A stretch of DNA of 64,000 bases, taken from assembly GCA_963978905.1 (NCBI GenBank), contig OZ022261.1:36784130-36848129 (forward strand), in the 5' to 3' direction. The stretch is from Trichostrongylus colubriformis. Lineage: Eukaryota > Nematoda > Chromadorea > Rhabditida > Trichostrongylidae. Shown piece after piece: positions 25,243 to 36,224 of the stretch; within the stretch, counting starts at the first letter, position 1, and each line of letters begins with the position of its first letter. The notes beneath the pieces were generated by a model. That model worked only from the letters and a program-made list of their open reading frames with translations. It did no database searches and was not told where the DNA came from. The translations under genes and the position numbers were made by a program.

Positions 25243-25960
25243 TGGCTTTTCTGAAGGTTTCTTCCTTCGTTTTAAAGATATGACATAGATCAGGTAGTCA
25301 TTCGAAAGCGACGACCTAGCAGACCCTGCTTCACTAGAACGAATTCATATGGTTAAGTTTGTAGGAAGTTATGGCCTTTTCCGTGAAACACTCGAAATTT
25401 TCCTCATCAAATCCTCATCAAGCTTCCCTCAAACTAACTTCCTTCGTTTTGAAGATATGGCATAGCTCAGGTAGTCATTCGAAAGCGACGACCTAGCAGA
25501 CCCTGCTTCACTAAAACGAATTTATATGGTTAAGTTTGTAGGAAGTTATGGCCATTTCCGTGAAACACTCGAAATTTTCTTCATCAAATCCTCATCAAGC
25601 TTCCCTCAAACTAACTTCCTTCGTTTTGAAGATATGGCATAACTCAGGTATTCATTCGAAAGCGACAACCTAGCAGACCCTGCTTCACTGAAACGAACTC
25701 ATATGGTTAAGTTTGGAGGAAGTTATGGCCATTTCCGTGAAACACTCGAAATTTTCCTAATCAAATCCTCATCAGCTTCCCTCAAACTAACTTCCTTCGT
25801 TTTGAAGATATGGCATAGCTCAGGTATTCATTCGAAAGCGACAACCTAGCAGACCCTGCTTCACTAAAACGAACTCATATGGTTAAGTTTGGAGGAAGTT
25901 ATGGCCATTTCCGTGAAACACTTCGAAATTTTCCTCATCAAATCCTCATCTGGAAACCCA
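25243..25960. repeat. Four tandem ~177-bp units in the right arm of the foldback element
   Basis: The unit beginning AAACTAACTTCCTTCGTTTT occurs at 25431, 25608 and 25784 (spacings 177 and 176), with a more diverged copy before it from about 25243. The reverse complement occurs as about two units in the left arm (23612-23970). Confidence 0.8.
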
Positions 25961-26520
25961 TGTCGAGAACTGAGCAACCACTGGGGAAAGCAAACGGGCA
26001 GTGGATAGGTCTGAGGGAGTTATTAGGAAAACAGTTCACAGCTGTTCGAATGATGGGCCCTAGGTAAAGTTTGAACTATTTCCAAAATGTCGGAATTTAG
26101 TATGAGGAAGATACCGCGCTCCATCGTGATCGCCGCGTCGCAGCCGTCGCCTGACATGAGATCCTTAACTTCTCTAGATGTGTAGAGTATTCTGAATTAC
26201 TGTTTGAAATTGTTCGATTATGAGGTAGAAGCGTGATGCGATTTGGAATCTAGGATTCCTAGATTATATATTGAGTGTATAGTACTGGGAATTCCACCTG
26301 TATCACATATTTTTCGGGTTTTTGTGTCCATTTAGTTGTATATTGGTGTGGAGCATTTAAAAAATCGACAAATGCTGATTGATGGTTTTTGTGCAGAGAG
26401 AGGGGGGTCGTATTGGGGCCCCTTTTTGGGGGGGGTCGTATTTTTTGAAAATTTTCCTCAACTGGACGCTTGACCCTGCCCCCTCCCGTTGAGGATTCCT
26501 CAACGGAGGCTTGACCCTGC

Positions 26521-27177
26521 TTGCAGCACCAAAGCGACGGAAGCTTGTCACTCCATCAACGCTGCATTGGGCAAGGAATGTGTGAGCTACGAGAATGTGC
26601 GCCGCTGGTTCATCAGCTTCAGCAACGGCGAGATTGACATGGAAGACAAGCCACGCTCAGGGCTGTGCTACTTTTGGGACGCGGAAGGAATTCGCTCACA
26701 AGAGGTGCTAGTACAAGGCGAGACAGTCACCGCTGCCTTATACACTCACCAGCTCCAGCAGCTCGTCGTCATAGTTCGAGAAAAGCGCCGGAGAAGGTTC
26801 GCGGTCACCCTCCTTCATGACGACGCCTGCTCTCATATCGCGAAGAGTACCCAGGCCAAGCTACACGAGCTCGGCTGGGATGTCCTGCCACCCGCCATAC
26901 TCTCCAGACATTGCCCCTTCTGACTATCACCTTTCCCATCCTCGGAATCCTTCTGGCCAGAAAAATTCGTTGATTATGACTTGCTTGTATAGGCGGAACT
27001 TTTTTGATTCTCAGAACCCAGAGTTGTGGGGAAAAGGGAATCAACGATCTAACCATGTGGTAGCAGTGTTGTCGAAAACAGTGGTGAATACGTTGTAGCC
27101 TATTTGTCGTTTGTTTGAATAAATACCTATAAAAGTGGTGATCGAAAAAATCCTACAAGAGTTTTGGTACAACCTAA
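26521..27177 (+). mobile_element. mariner relic, right part, split by a foldback element
   Basis: The + strand reads STKATEACHSINAALGKE, VRRWFISFSNG and EDKPRSGL, which is the N-terminal mariner DNA-binding region. It continues with LLHDDACSHIAKSTQAKL (second catalytic Asp) and, after a frameshift, PPYSPDIAPSDYHL (third Asp). The 3' terminus …GTACAACCTAA is followed by TA at 27178-27179. The 5' part is separated from it by the inserted foldback element at 22941-26519. The bases left of that insertion (about 22905-22940) read RCHLL and, in another frame, YEW, the expected preceding residues of a mariner. The frame is broken, so it is inactive. Confidence 0.8.
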
Positions 27178-28425
27178 TATTTTTTTTGCACGAGGTACGG
27201 CTCATATCCGCCATGTGTACAAAACATAGGAAAATGAAAGAGGTGAGATAATGGGGCAAAATATCCCCGGAATTCTCCTTCAGAAACAGGACAAGCTGGG
27301 ACTTACTACTTTCACCTTCATCGAAATACGAGCCTTCAGTCAGCACACTCGCGCTTCAGAAAGTCTACGGTATCAAGGTCCGCTTAAAATAGTGGAGCCA
27401 GGTTCCGTGGTAGGCTTTTTATGTGGCTTCCTAGGGATTGACCCTTCGGTTCGTGGAAGTCACGAAGCCCTTCCTCCTTGGACAACGCTGCAATGATCCG
27501 AAGTATCATTTTTTCATGCCTCAAACCTGTCTACGGTGGGGTCTCAGTGGCAATGGCACGTTGTGGCCCTTGTAAATGAAGGGCGTTTAGAACCCGAAAA
27601 AAATGGAATATCTTAGAACACCATCCAATATGAATCCCCTTAGGTACCCAGAGTGAACGGACCCCAGCGAGTTTCTGAATGTGAGCGACGAAATCTCCGA
27701 TATTGCCGTGTTGAGGGGACGCATCATATTCACTCGGAATAATTTCCCGATCCTGTTTGCGCAGAAGGCTGTTACGCAGTTTACTGATAGTGGGAGGAGT
27801 GCTCTCGTATTCGGGGATGGAAATAGCTCGTCAGAATTTGCTGAAGTTAGATTAAAGAAGGGTTGAAAGTGGAGGAGAAAAATTACTTTTTTTTTTATTG
27901 GCACCCCCTATATATGTACTCCGATGAGTGGTGCAGGCAGACATTAAAGGCAGGCAATAGCTGAAATTACAGTTTTGCGGCGGCTGCTGAGTAGTGCAAA
28001 AACAGGAACGAAGTTTGAATCGCGTATGTTCAGATGTAGCAGTGTGCCGACGGAGAAGTTCGATAGGAGAGGAGACCTCAGAGAATGCACATTTCTGTCT
28101 TTTCTCAACGTTGGTCGTTGAGCGACCTTTGGACTTTCAACGGATTCATAAGGTGCTTCCTGGAAATCACTGAATTTATTACTTGTATGTCATTTATTTT
28201 CGTCTGTTTATGCATGTTTACTTTATGATTTTTGCATTGAAATTCGTCCCCTGGGAGCAGCATCATGCGTTGGCCACTGGGAAGCTTTGTGTGACGTGGC
28301 TCGCCAAACGATGCGAGTGTTTTGTCGGAGGGGTTTGCGTGGGATGAGAAAGCCTGCTATCCGGGACCGCCCTCGGCTCCCCTCTCATCACCTCAGGATC
28401 CTTTCCTTGGGTGGTCTGTACCATA
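27178..28425. other. 5' flank of the Tyr/Trp-rich gene
   Basis: From the mariner 3' end to the ATG at 28426. A frame at 27681-27866 (RGRIIFTRNNFPILFAQKAV) is open but unrecognised. No promoter motif can be named. Confidence 0.4.
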
Positions 28426-31400
28426 ATGTCTTCACCAGCATACAGAGCTCATACACCGCACTGCCTTCCAAGATCACGTTCAGTCGAGCGTTTCGGTGCC
28501 GTTGCTACTCTCACAAGGTATTATTTTACTTATTTTTTTATGGTTCATCTATCTCCAGGATGGGAGGTGCTCGTGACAAAAGCATGGGTTTTACATATAA
28601 TGAATTTCACAGTTGACATTAGCGCAAGGTAGAATTTTCAGAGATTCTACGAAATGACCCATCACTTGGTCTTTGACCCCAATAAGCGAAACTGAGGGGC
28701 GAAGCGCCGGGGGCACTGGACTAGAAGACTGAGCTTGAAGCCTAGGTTAGTAGTTCCGGGTGGAACAGTTAATTGCGTGCTGTCCCCCATCTCATACGTA
28801 TGGCGCCCGAATTGATTCTTAAATGTCGATTGCCCTTATTATAGAAATGATAGATTAATAGAAGCCTTACCCTCATATATCTTTTCAGGGTATCGTCGGT
28901 GCCTAATCTATCGACTTTTCACGTTGGCGGTGATCGGTACAGATGCTCAACGTTGTACAAATACAGAAAAAACTATGATACGGTAAGATCTGGTAATCTC
29001 CGATTTACTGGAAACATCGTTAATACATTTCTCGCGAAGACATATACAGTGAAGGGTCGGTTGCGAATACTTTCATTTAAATTTTGTCCCGACCTAGCAC
29101 AATTTAGAGCAGTACAGGGTAAGGGAATTGAGATCAGATGGAAGAAATATTTTCCGTACACACACGCAAATGAATTCGAGTACTGTATATGACTCATTTT
29201 TTTCAATCGAATCATAGCAGATTGGGCTCTTTCATCTAAAAGAGGCTATGTTTTATTTTCTGGTATTTTTCTGCGGATTCAAATTTAATTGAGCTGGCTA
29301 TGCCTAATTTAACTTCATTCTGGAACCCTTATTCATGAAATCCGTCATCTTATACTCAAATTCTTTGACGTGATCGAGCAATGGTTACTTTCGAGTAGAC
29401 AAATTATTCTGGCGGTGGTCAACTACTTTTGAATTCGCAATACATATGTAATTACTCAACAATTCGCGATATTTTGTGGGTTGCCGAGCTCATTGAAGAT
29501 TTTCGGCGTATTCAGTGGAGAAGGGAAGAAAATGTTGGAAAGGATCCTTCTGATCTCCACTGTCCCTTCATGTGAAACACTGTTGTCGGCTGACGGAAAC
29601 CTCTTTCTGAGTCCATCATCGACTTTTTTTGCTTGAAAGTACATTACCCTCCAGTGACAGATGTTTCCGTGCAATTTTGGCTAGAATTACTCTGAAATGT
29701 CACGAGTAAAGGAGCCCCTTCTCATTTCCTCGAGGTATCGAAGTGATCCCCGTGTTAGCCACTAAGTCTCGCAGTCTGGAGGAATTATTGAACCAACAGA
29801 TATCGCCTCAGGCTATGCACACGCCTGGAAGACAGCAGCATAAAGTGTAATTTTATCGAGAGGTGGTTTTTACCGGCTGTTCTGAAGAAACGCTATGCCA
29901 CGTTGTGTAACGTGCCACGCGATGCCATCACTCCACAATGCGCTTTCTCACAGAGACTTGTTACAGTTGTAAAATGAAAGTGGAGCCGAGATTCTGGCTT
30001 TTCTATACATTTAACCTGGAGACATAGCCTCAGAAGTTTCCATATCCCAAACTATCGACGATCATCACGGCTTGGCCGCCATATTCCACAAGTTGGGCCG
30101 AATCTCTAGCCGATAGCCAACTCCTCAGGCTAACAAGGCTAGACACTTGCACTAAGTGCCAAGGTATCGACAGGAAGGATCCACGCCTGCTCGCCCATGA
30201 AGGCTCCAAGAGTACTTCTGACTTCATCCAATTGTCCATGAATGTCTGTCTATCGGAGTTTTCGGGCATTCTTCTTTTGATATCTCATTTTTTTTCTTTT
30301 GCACTGAACTTTGCTGATGTTGTTCAGTGTTAACGCTTCAGCGATTGGGCGATTTGGGTGATTAGGCTAGGCGAATAGACGAAAAGAAGGACATAGGTAT
30401 CAGACGATTAGGCAATCGCGAGTAGGGCGGAAGTATCAGGATATGTACTTTTCTGTTGATTGCCTAATCACTTTGCAGCATATCCATCTCTTCCATTCGC
30501 CTAATGACCTAAGCTGAAGCCTAAGCTTAAGCTTAACATAAACCTTGTCATTTTGGCTCATGTAACACTTAACTTAGGACTAAGCCTTGACTACGGCTAA
30601 CATTGGAATGGATTTCTCGTTCAAAATATTTATTACGTTTCCAGCTAGACGATCACAACATCGATCGCTACACTTTCTATCAGCCGTTCTACTGGCCGAC
30701 ATATCGTTATGCGGCACGTCGCGCTCTCTATGTGGATCCCATCCCAAATAGTCTGGGATTCGAATACCCGGATTATTGGTGAGACTTATATTAGCAGATC
30801 CTACTAAATAAATCAATGCTGTTGAATTCGAACAAAATATTTGTTTTTAGAAAAGCTCCCACTTTCCCATTCAAAGTGCATTCCAACTGCTTTCATAGGT
30901 GGAAATAGTTCCCCTGCACCATCTACTTGAGGATTCAGACAAATTTTTTGGTGTTTATGCTGCTCTTCTTGGTTTTATTGTTCGTCTTAGTTCCAAAAAA
31001 CGCCGTCCTTCCTGTTCCGTTAGGAACTGAGAAGTGAGATGAGCAATTGCTCGAGAAGAGAGAGATGTGCGTCAGACCTATTTAACTAGGTCACCGCGCC
31101 GCGCGATTCAAATGGCTTACTGGTTCGATTTTGAATTCTGCGCGCATTGGTAGCTGCGGCTGCGACCTCCTCGTGTGCTCCAGTCTAGTTGGACAGTACG
31201 GAAGCACAACCGAAAAGGGCAGATGATTAAATGCTGTATAGCAATAGGTGACCCACTTATTCAAGCACTGTGAGTTTGTGGAAGCACACTCAGTCATTTT
31301 GGAGATATCGGCTCACATCGTAAGCAGTATGTATAGATCGATTCGCAACTGTAACTACACTTAAATCGTATCACTAGCTGCTATGAAGACCGCCTCTTTT

Positions 31401-34400
31401 TGTCTAATCCCGCACCAGGCTCAAATTTCTACGATTTAAATACCGCCATCAATTGAAAGTATTAGATATACAAATAAGGTGCGAGATTGACTAGAACAGT
31501 CCATTTCACACCGCTAGATAGAGCGTGGCCTGAGCGGCGAGAGTGGAAGTATGTGGGAGTGGGGGGTGAGAGAGTTTGATGCACCCTCATCCAAGTCCGT
31601 AGGCCACGTCCTATTAGGCGCTCCGAAATGGACCGAAGCATTATACTAGTTTCGTGATATGTAGTGATCGCATTGCGTCGTCGCTAATCAAAGCGTTCTA
31701 TTCTGCAGGCTGGAATTCCGCCACATTTTCTTCAATGTATGTGCCACTTTATGTCGTAAAACAACGGGATCATTCCAGAAGTTTATTCGCATTTTGCTTC
31801 AATGGGTTTACACAACACCTCACGATAATCACATTACTAGACCTATCTTCTTGCGGCAGACCCTTGAGTAGTTATCCAGGATGCACCATTTCTGCGCTAC
31901 CAAGGTGCCCCATCATGGTGTTACACCCGCTCGTACCCGAGCTAGCTACGCCCAGTCACCTAATCAGAGGATGTGTCGAATTCAGAACAGTGCACCATGA
32001 ATGGTGATTAATTAATTTCGGCCGATGAACACACATTTCAGCGTCAGTTTCAACTTAATAGAAGACCCACTACTTACTAAATCTTGTGTTCGGTATTGTT
32101 AGCGCTGAAAATTTCTGTGAACTCTGCCTCAAATTCGTCGTTTTCTATTTACATTCAGGAGCCGCTACAAGTGGTACACCGACTGGTTGAATCCAACCTA
32201 CTGGCGTCGCTATCGCGATCCCAACTACGATCGACCTCTTTGGAATAGTTGGCGGCCATGGCAGATGGATAGGTGAGCGCTTCCCACATAAGCAAACCCG
32301 AACTCAGAAAATGGATCCTCTGGCACCGAAGTCATCCTTTTGTCGCTTCAGTAAATCTCGTACAGCAAGAAGTGAAATCCTCGTTTCCACTTTAAAGGAA
32401 TCGTCCACGGAAAATGAGTTTTTGTGTTACCCATATATTTATGTTGTATTTGCCTAATGTTGTCCTCATGCAAAATTTCACGCAAAAAAATGTGAATCTG
32501 GCTGAGATACAGCACCACAAAGTGCGGTCCCAGTGGGCGGAGCCTCCGTGTAAAAGCCTCGTCCCGTCTTCCGCCGCCGTTGGGAACGGAGAGTGGGACT
32601 GTTTACGTAACCTTCTCTTCCTACAATGCGTCTCAGACCACGGCGGAAGCGGTACGAGGCTTTTACACGGAGGCCCCGCCCACTGGGACCGCACTTTGTG
32701 GTGCTGTATCTCAGCCAGATTCACATTTTTTCGCGTGAAATTTTGCACGATGCCAACACTAGGCAAATACAACATAAATATATGGGTAACACAAAAACTC
32801 ATTTTCCGTGGACGATTCCTTTAAACGAACGTTCTGTGATTGCTGAAAGACGAAGCACAAGGAGGAGTTCATCTGCATGTCATTGCTAGTCAATCGCTGG
32901 GGCACGGTTTCGCCACGTTCCATTGCCTGCAAGTGGTCGGTGCGACACGCACCCAGCTCTTGACTCCCAGCACTGGCATCCAAATGAGCTCTGGCTGAGC
33001 TTTCGACTAGCGCGGAATGTGCTTTAAAACTACTCTGTGAGTGGTCGAACGGGAAATTCGAGACTGAGGCGCTATTCCTTATGAAAGGGCTTTTTTAATG
33101 TAGTCTGAGTCAGCCCGATCTCATTGGTTCTTCCCTGATTTTGGAGCGATTCCTGGGACGAAGTCGATCACCTCCGCCGCGTTGAAGTGTTAGATCGTAC
33201 AGAGAGAGATGCTGCCGCGGGCTGACAGTGCCTCCATTCTTTGACCAGTGTTGCCAGGAAGCCATTATGTAGCTGTGCAATGTGTTTATTGCAGGACTGT
33301 CTTTGAGAACGTGTATCGGTAGTAAATGAGCATATATAGAACAGCGCTCGTTGTGATGGGCTGTGTTTTGAAGTCTTTCAAAGTGTATTCTATTAGGTTG
33401 TTGGGAAAGAAATGCGCGTTGAATTTCTTGACTTTGTCTATTTCTTCTCTGCTACTATAGTAGATTTTTCGAAGCAGTTTTGTCCATTAGGAAGAGATAT
33501 TTGTTGTGCATCTTTTAGTATATATTTGTATATTTTTGAATGTATATAACATTTATAATAATTTTTGAAAGTGGGTACCGCACCAGCTGATCGACGCAAA
33601 CAAGGCAACATGAGTGGCAATGGCCGGGATTCTTCTTCGTTGCTCCAAGAACAGCGGTTTCTTTAGCTCTACTGTTACATCAGATTAGAAATGGATCTGC
33701 TTCGACAACGCAACGCGAAAAAGACAGTGGTCAAACGCCGGGGACACTCCAAGACCTACTCCGATACCGGATATACACGGCAAAATGTGATCCTCTGTAT
33801 TCGGTGGAGCAGCAAAGGTTTGGTGCACTTTGAAGTTCTGGATTTGGGTCAAACAGTTGCGGCGGACATCTACAAAGATCAGTTGAACCGCATGGACCAA
33901 GCACTGCGTCTTCAAGGTGTCGAATCGACGTCGACGAAATTCCTCCACGACAACGCTCGTCCACATGTCGCGAAAACCACTTTGTAAAAAAAATGAGGAA
34001 TTTGGATTGGAAGTCCTGCCTCATCCACCATACAGCCCAGACCTAGCACCATCCGATTACCATCTGTTCCGGTCGATGCAGCACTCCGTGGCCGAGAGAA
34101 AGTTCACACCGCGAAAAACTCCACCTCTGGGTGTCCAACTACTTTGAGTCGCAGCCGGCCGAGTTCGAAAGAGGAGTCCATTTTTTGCATAAACGTTGGC
34201 AACAAGTCATTGATAGTGATGGAGATTATCTTTTGAATTAATCTTGTTTACTTTCGTTTTTACAATAAAAAATTTTTTAACTCAAACGCGCATTTCTTTC
34301 CGAACAACCTAATACCTTTCAGTAGCAGATACTGCTGCTTCTCGGTTATATTTACTCTTTTCTTTTGCTCTACAGTAGGTTCATGAAGGAAGAAACCCTC

Positions 34401-36224
34401 TATAGAACAGCGAATAGTGATAATTTAACTTGTATGCTTAAAAATGTATTTATAGGAAAACCAAACAACGATATGAGCTAGAAATATAAACAACGTGAGC
34501 CGACATATGTAACAAGAAAATAAAACGCCGATATCTATCAAAAAATTTCTGGGGTGGCAATACAATGTTCAAAATAACTTTTTTCTTTCCCAGAATGAAT
34601 TTTTTCTGAAATAAAAACCACGTTTTGGCTATGATGACTTTTCAGTTAGTTGGAAGACTGGTTTGTGTCATTAGTACAGAAAATTCGCGTCGACCTGTGC
34701 GGCATGCCGGCTAGGGAGCCGTATGTTGTTGAAACTGGAGCGATTTGTATCTCACGCCTTATTTTAGGCATATCGCTGTGAGACTTAGATACACACGGCC
34801 CCTATTGTGTGCATGCATCGCTTGGCACGCCACAGGTGGCCCTTGGATTTTCTGTCTTTACGAAATGCACCTGAGAAGATGAAGCGGTGGTCCTTGAAGT
34901 AGGAAAAGATCCTAACACGAGTCTTCTGCATGAGAGATCGAGACTATCCCTATTCGTCGGTGATTACAAGTGCTGGGAAAATAAACATTTCTCTATCTGC
35001 AAGAAATGTAGAACGCCGTTTCAGATCGAATATAAAACGCGCTATCGACATGTATCGTAATGGTCACATTGATTTCAAGACACTGGATGACAAGTGGATC
35101 ACACCGTCTGCATATGGGCGATACGGAAAGGACTGGGCCGATGTTTACCTTCCAGCTGGTTTGTATCTATTCATTCTGACTATTTACATAAATATAGGAA
35201 CTGTGACTAGTTCAATTTACTGCGCATGAGAAAATTTTATGCCAGTCCTTTATCAAAGCTTCGAATAGACGTAACACTTAGCAGCTAGAAAAGTAATGAA
35301 GCGAGAGACAGGACGCGCTTGACACCCGTTGCAGGATGTGCAATCTGTGATTTCTAATTGTTTGCAGTCATCGATCAACAACGGCGCTTTTCGCGTTTTC
35401 CGGTAGAAGCCTCAAGATTGCGTCCATACTCAGCTACTAGTCGCGCAATCGTATTGTATTGGCTTCGCAGTCAATACCCTCGATTACTGATTGTGGGTAC
35501 TGATCCCACAGTGCACCTCGGCCCAGTACATTTTTGCTTTATTGACTCAGGAGCCACGCTGCGACGCGTTGCCTCGGCTACCGTTCGCACGGCCAGTCGC
35601 CAAGTGTGAATGCAGCTGACGTCTATCATTGATGATTATTCCCATTGACTTTCATTCCAGTAAAGCATATTGAATCAAACGAAATACCTTCGATATTGAT
35701 TTTTTCAGCCCGCTATGGAGCTCATCGCTATTTCTACTCGTTTTCATAAGCCGTCGTAGATTGTCTTTCGAAACGTAACTTTCCTTTTTATCTGCGAAAC
35801 GGATCGATACATGTAATGTACCAACTACGCTACAATAAAGCATCATGTATACTTGTATGGTTATAGCAAAAAGTTACTACTGTAATGAAACAAGAGGAAA
35901 ACTGGTGGGAGAATTTCCAGCAATGAAGTGCAGAATGAATACGAAGAATGATACTATTGAGAAAAGGATGCTAAAATTCTGCGATTACTTTAGGTCAGAG
36001 AATAAGGATAATAGGTAAGAGAAATGAGATGTGGTTTAGGAGGAGCCAGGCGGAGTCACGAACTCGCACGTGCAGTATTTTGTGCGGCGCACAGAAAGAA
36101 CAAAAACGAGAACGCGCGGCGCTATGTCGCGTTGACTCCACCTACACCACACCCAAAGAAAGCTGCTAATATGCATTATAATGATGAACAAGTGAGACAA
36201 AGACCTGTGAGTGTGTTAGTCTGA
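28426..36224 (+). CDS. Tyr/Trp/Arg-rich basic protein, candidate thick-filament accessory protein (WYR/filagenin-like)
   Basis: Seven exons join with matching phases: 28426-28517 (ATG start), 28889-28982, 30645-30778, 32159-32272, 35004-35158, a 16-nt microexon 35999-36014, and 36095-36224 (TGA). The product is 244 residues. The N-terminus is Ser/Pro/Arg-rich (…PRSRSVERFGAVATLTR). Residues about 70-145 are exceptionally rich in Tyr, Trp, Arg and Pro, with repeated Y-W/W-Y pairs (PDYWSRYKWYTDW, NPTYWRRYRDPNYDR). There is no signal peptide or membrane segment. I do not recognise an exact family member. Composition and size recall the flightin/WYR proteins of arthropod thick filaments and the basic filagenins of nematode muscle thick filaments; that is a resemblance, not a demonstrated homology. 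A GTGAGT after codon RQRP (36207) could splice onward instead of reading through to the stop five codons later. Introns carry a palindromic MITE (31498-31633), a 425-bp TTAA element and a mariner relic. Confidence 0.75.
30357..30509. repeat. Imperfect ~150-bp hairpin
   Basis: GTGATTAGGCTAGGCGAATA on the left pairs imperfectly with TTCCATTCGCCTAATGACC on the right, and GATTAGGCAATC with GATTGCCTAATC inside. MITE-like; in an intron of the Tyr/Trp-rich gene. Confidence 0.5.
31498..31633. repeat. Palindromic MITE, GGGCGTGGCCTACGG family (copy 3)
   Basis: AGTCCATTTCACACCGCTAG opens the copy and TTAGGCGCTCCGAAATGGAC closes it; the right arm carries CAAGTCCGTAGGCCACG. It lies in an intron of the Tyr/Trp-rich gene. 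Confidence 0.75.
32396..32820. mobile_element. 425-bp near-perfect palindromic MITE with TTAA target sites
   Basis: Begins AGGAATCGTCCACGGAAAAT and ends with its complement, flanked by TTAA at 32392-32395 and 32821-32824. Both arms are about 170 bp and nearly identical, so both strands carry a 136-codon frame with the same start (MSFCVTHIFMLYLP). These frames are by-products of the palindrome, not genes. A TTAA target fits piggyBac-type mobilisation. Related diverged copies lie at 45911-46359 and 62347-62712. It sits in an intron of the Tyr/Trp-rich gene. Confidence 0.85.
33393..34312 (+). mobile_element. mariner element, internally deleted and inactive
   Basis: Terminal inverted repeats start TTAGGTTGTTGGGAAAGAAA on the left and end in the complement (…TTTCCGAACAACCTAA) on the right, flanked by a TA duplication at 33391-33392 and 34313-34314. 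The 920-bp length is short of the usual ~1.3 kb. The transposase remnant runs from 33691 to about 34242. It shows HDNARPHVAK with the second catalytic Asp and HPPYSPDLAPSDYHLF with the third, the DD34D pattern of mariners. A stop occurs just after VAKTTL (about 33985), with frame changes there and again near 34120. The N-terminal DNA-binding region is missing. It sits in an intron of the Tyr/Trp-rich gene. Confidence 0.9.
33691..34242 (+). pseudogene. mariner transposase fragment (DD34D)
   Basis: Open from 33691 to a stop at about 33985 with typical mid-region transposase sequence (DLGQTVAADIYKDQLNRM, LHDNARPHVAK). It then continues in other frames with LPHPPYSPDLAPSDYHLF and finally ESQPAEFERGVHFLHKRWQQ to a terminal TAA near 34242. 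The helix-turn-helix half and first catalytic Asp region are absent. It cannot encode an active enzyme. Family call from the mariner motifs is secure. Confidence 0.85.

Larger units (their letters stand above)
22941..26519. mobile_element. 3.58-kb foldback element, hAT-type non-autonomous
   Basis: Starts CAGGGTCAAGCGTCC and ends GGAGGCTTGACCCTG, so the tips are inverted. The identical 8-bp CTTGCAGC stands on both sides (22933-22940 and 26520-26527), the target duplication length of hAT elements; a CAGGG tip also fits that superfamily. The arms are long inverted repeats, with poly-C/poly-G tracts near each tip, about 2 tandem ~185-bp units in the left arm and about 4 ~177-bp units in the right. 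A second, smaller inverted repeat (24529-24666) lies near the centre. No transposase frame is visible. It may have formed by nested insertion of related elements. Confidence 0.75.

Noticed and set aside
30360..30510. TTAGGC-like bits suggesting nematode telomere repeat
   Set aside because: Only isolated occurrences within an imperfect hairpin, not a tandem array.
32392..32824. Two 136-codon frames on opposite strands with the same start
   Set aside because: Both arise from one palindromic MITE.
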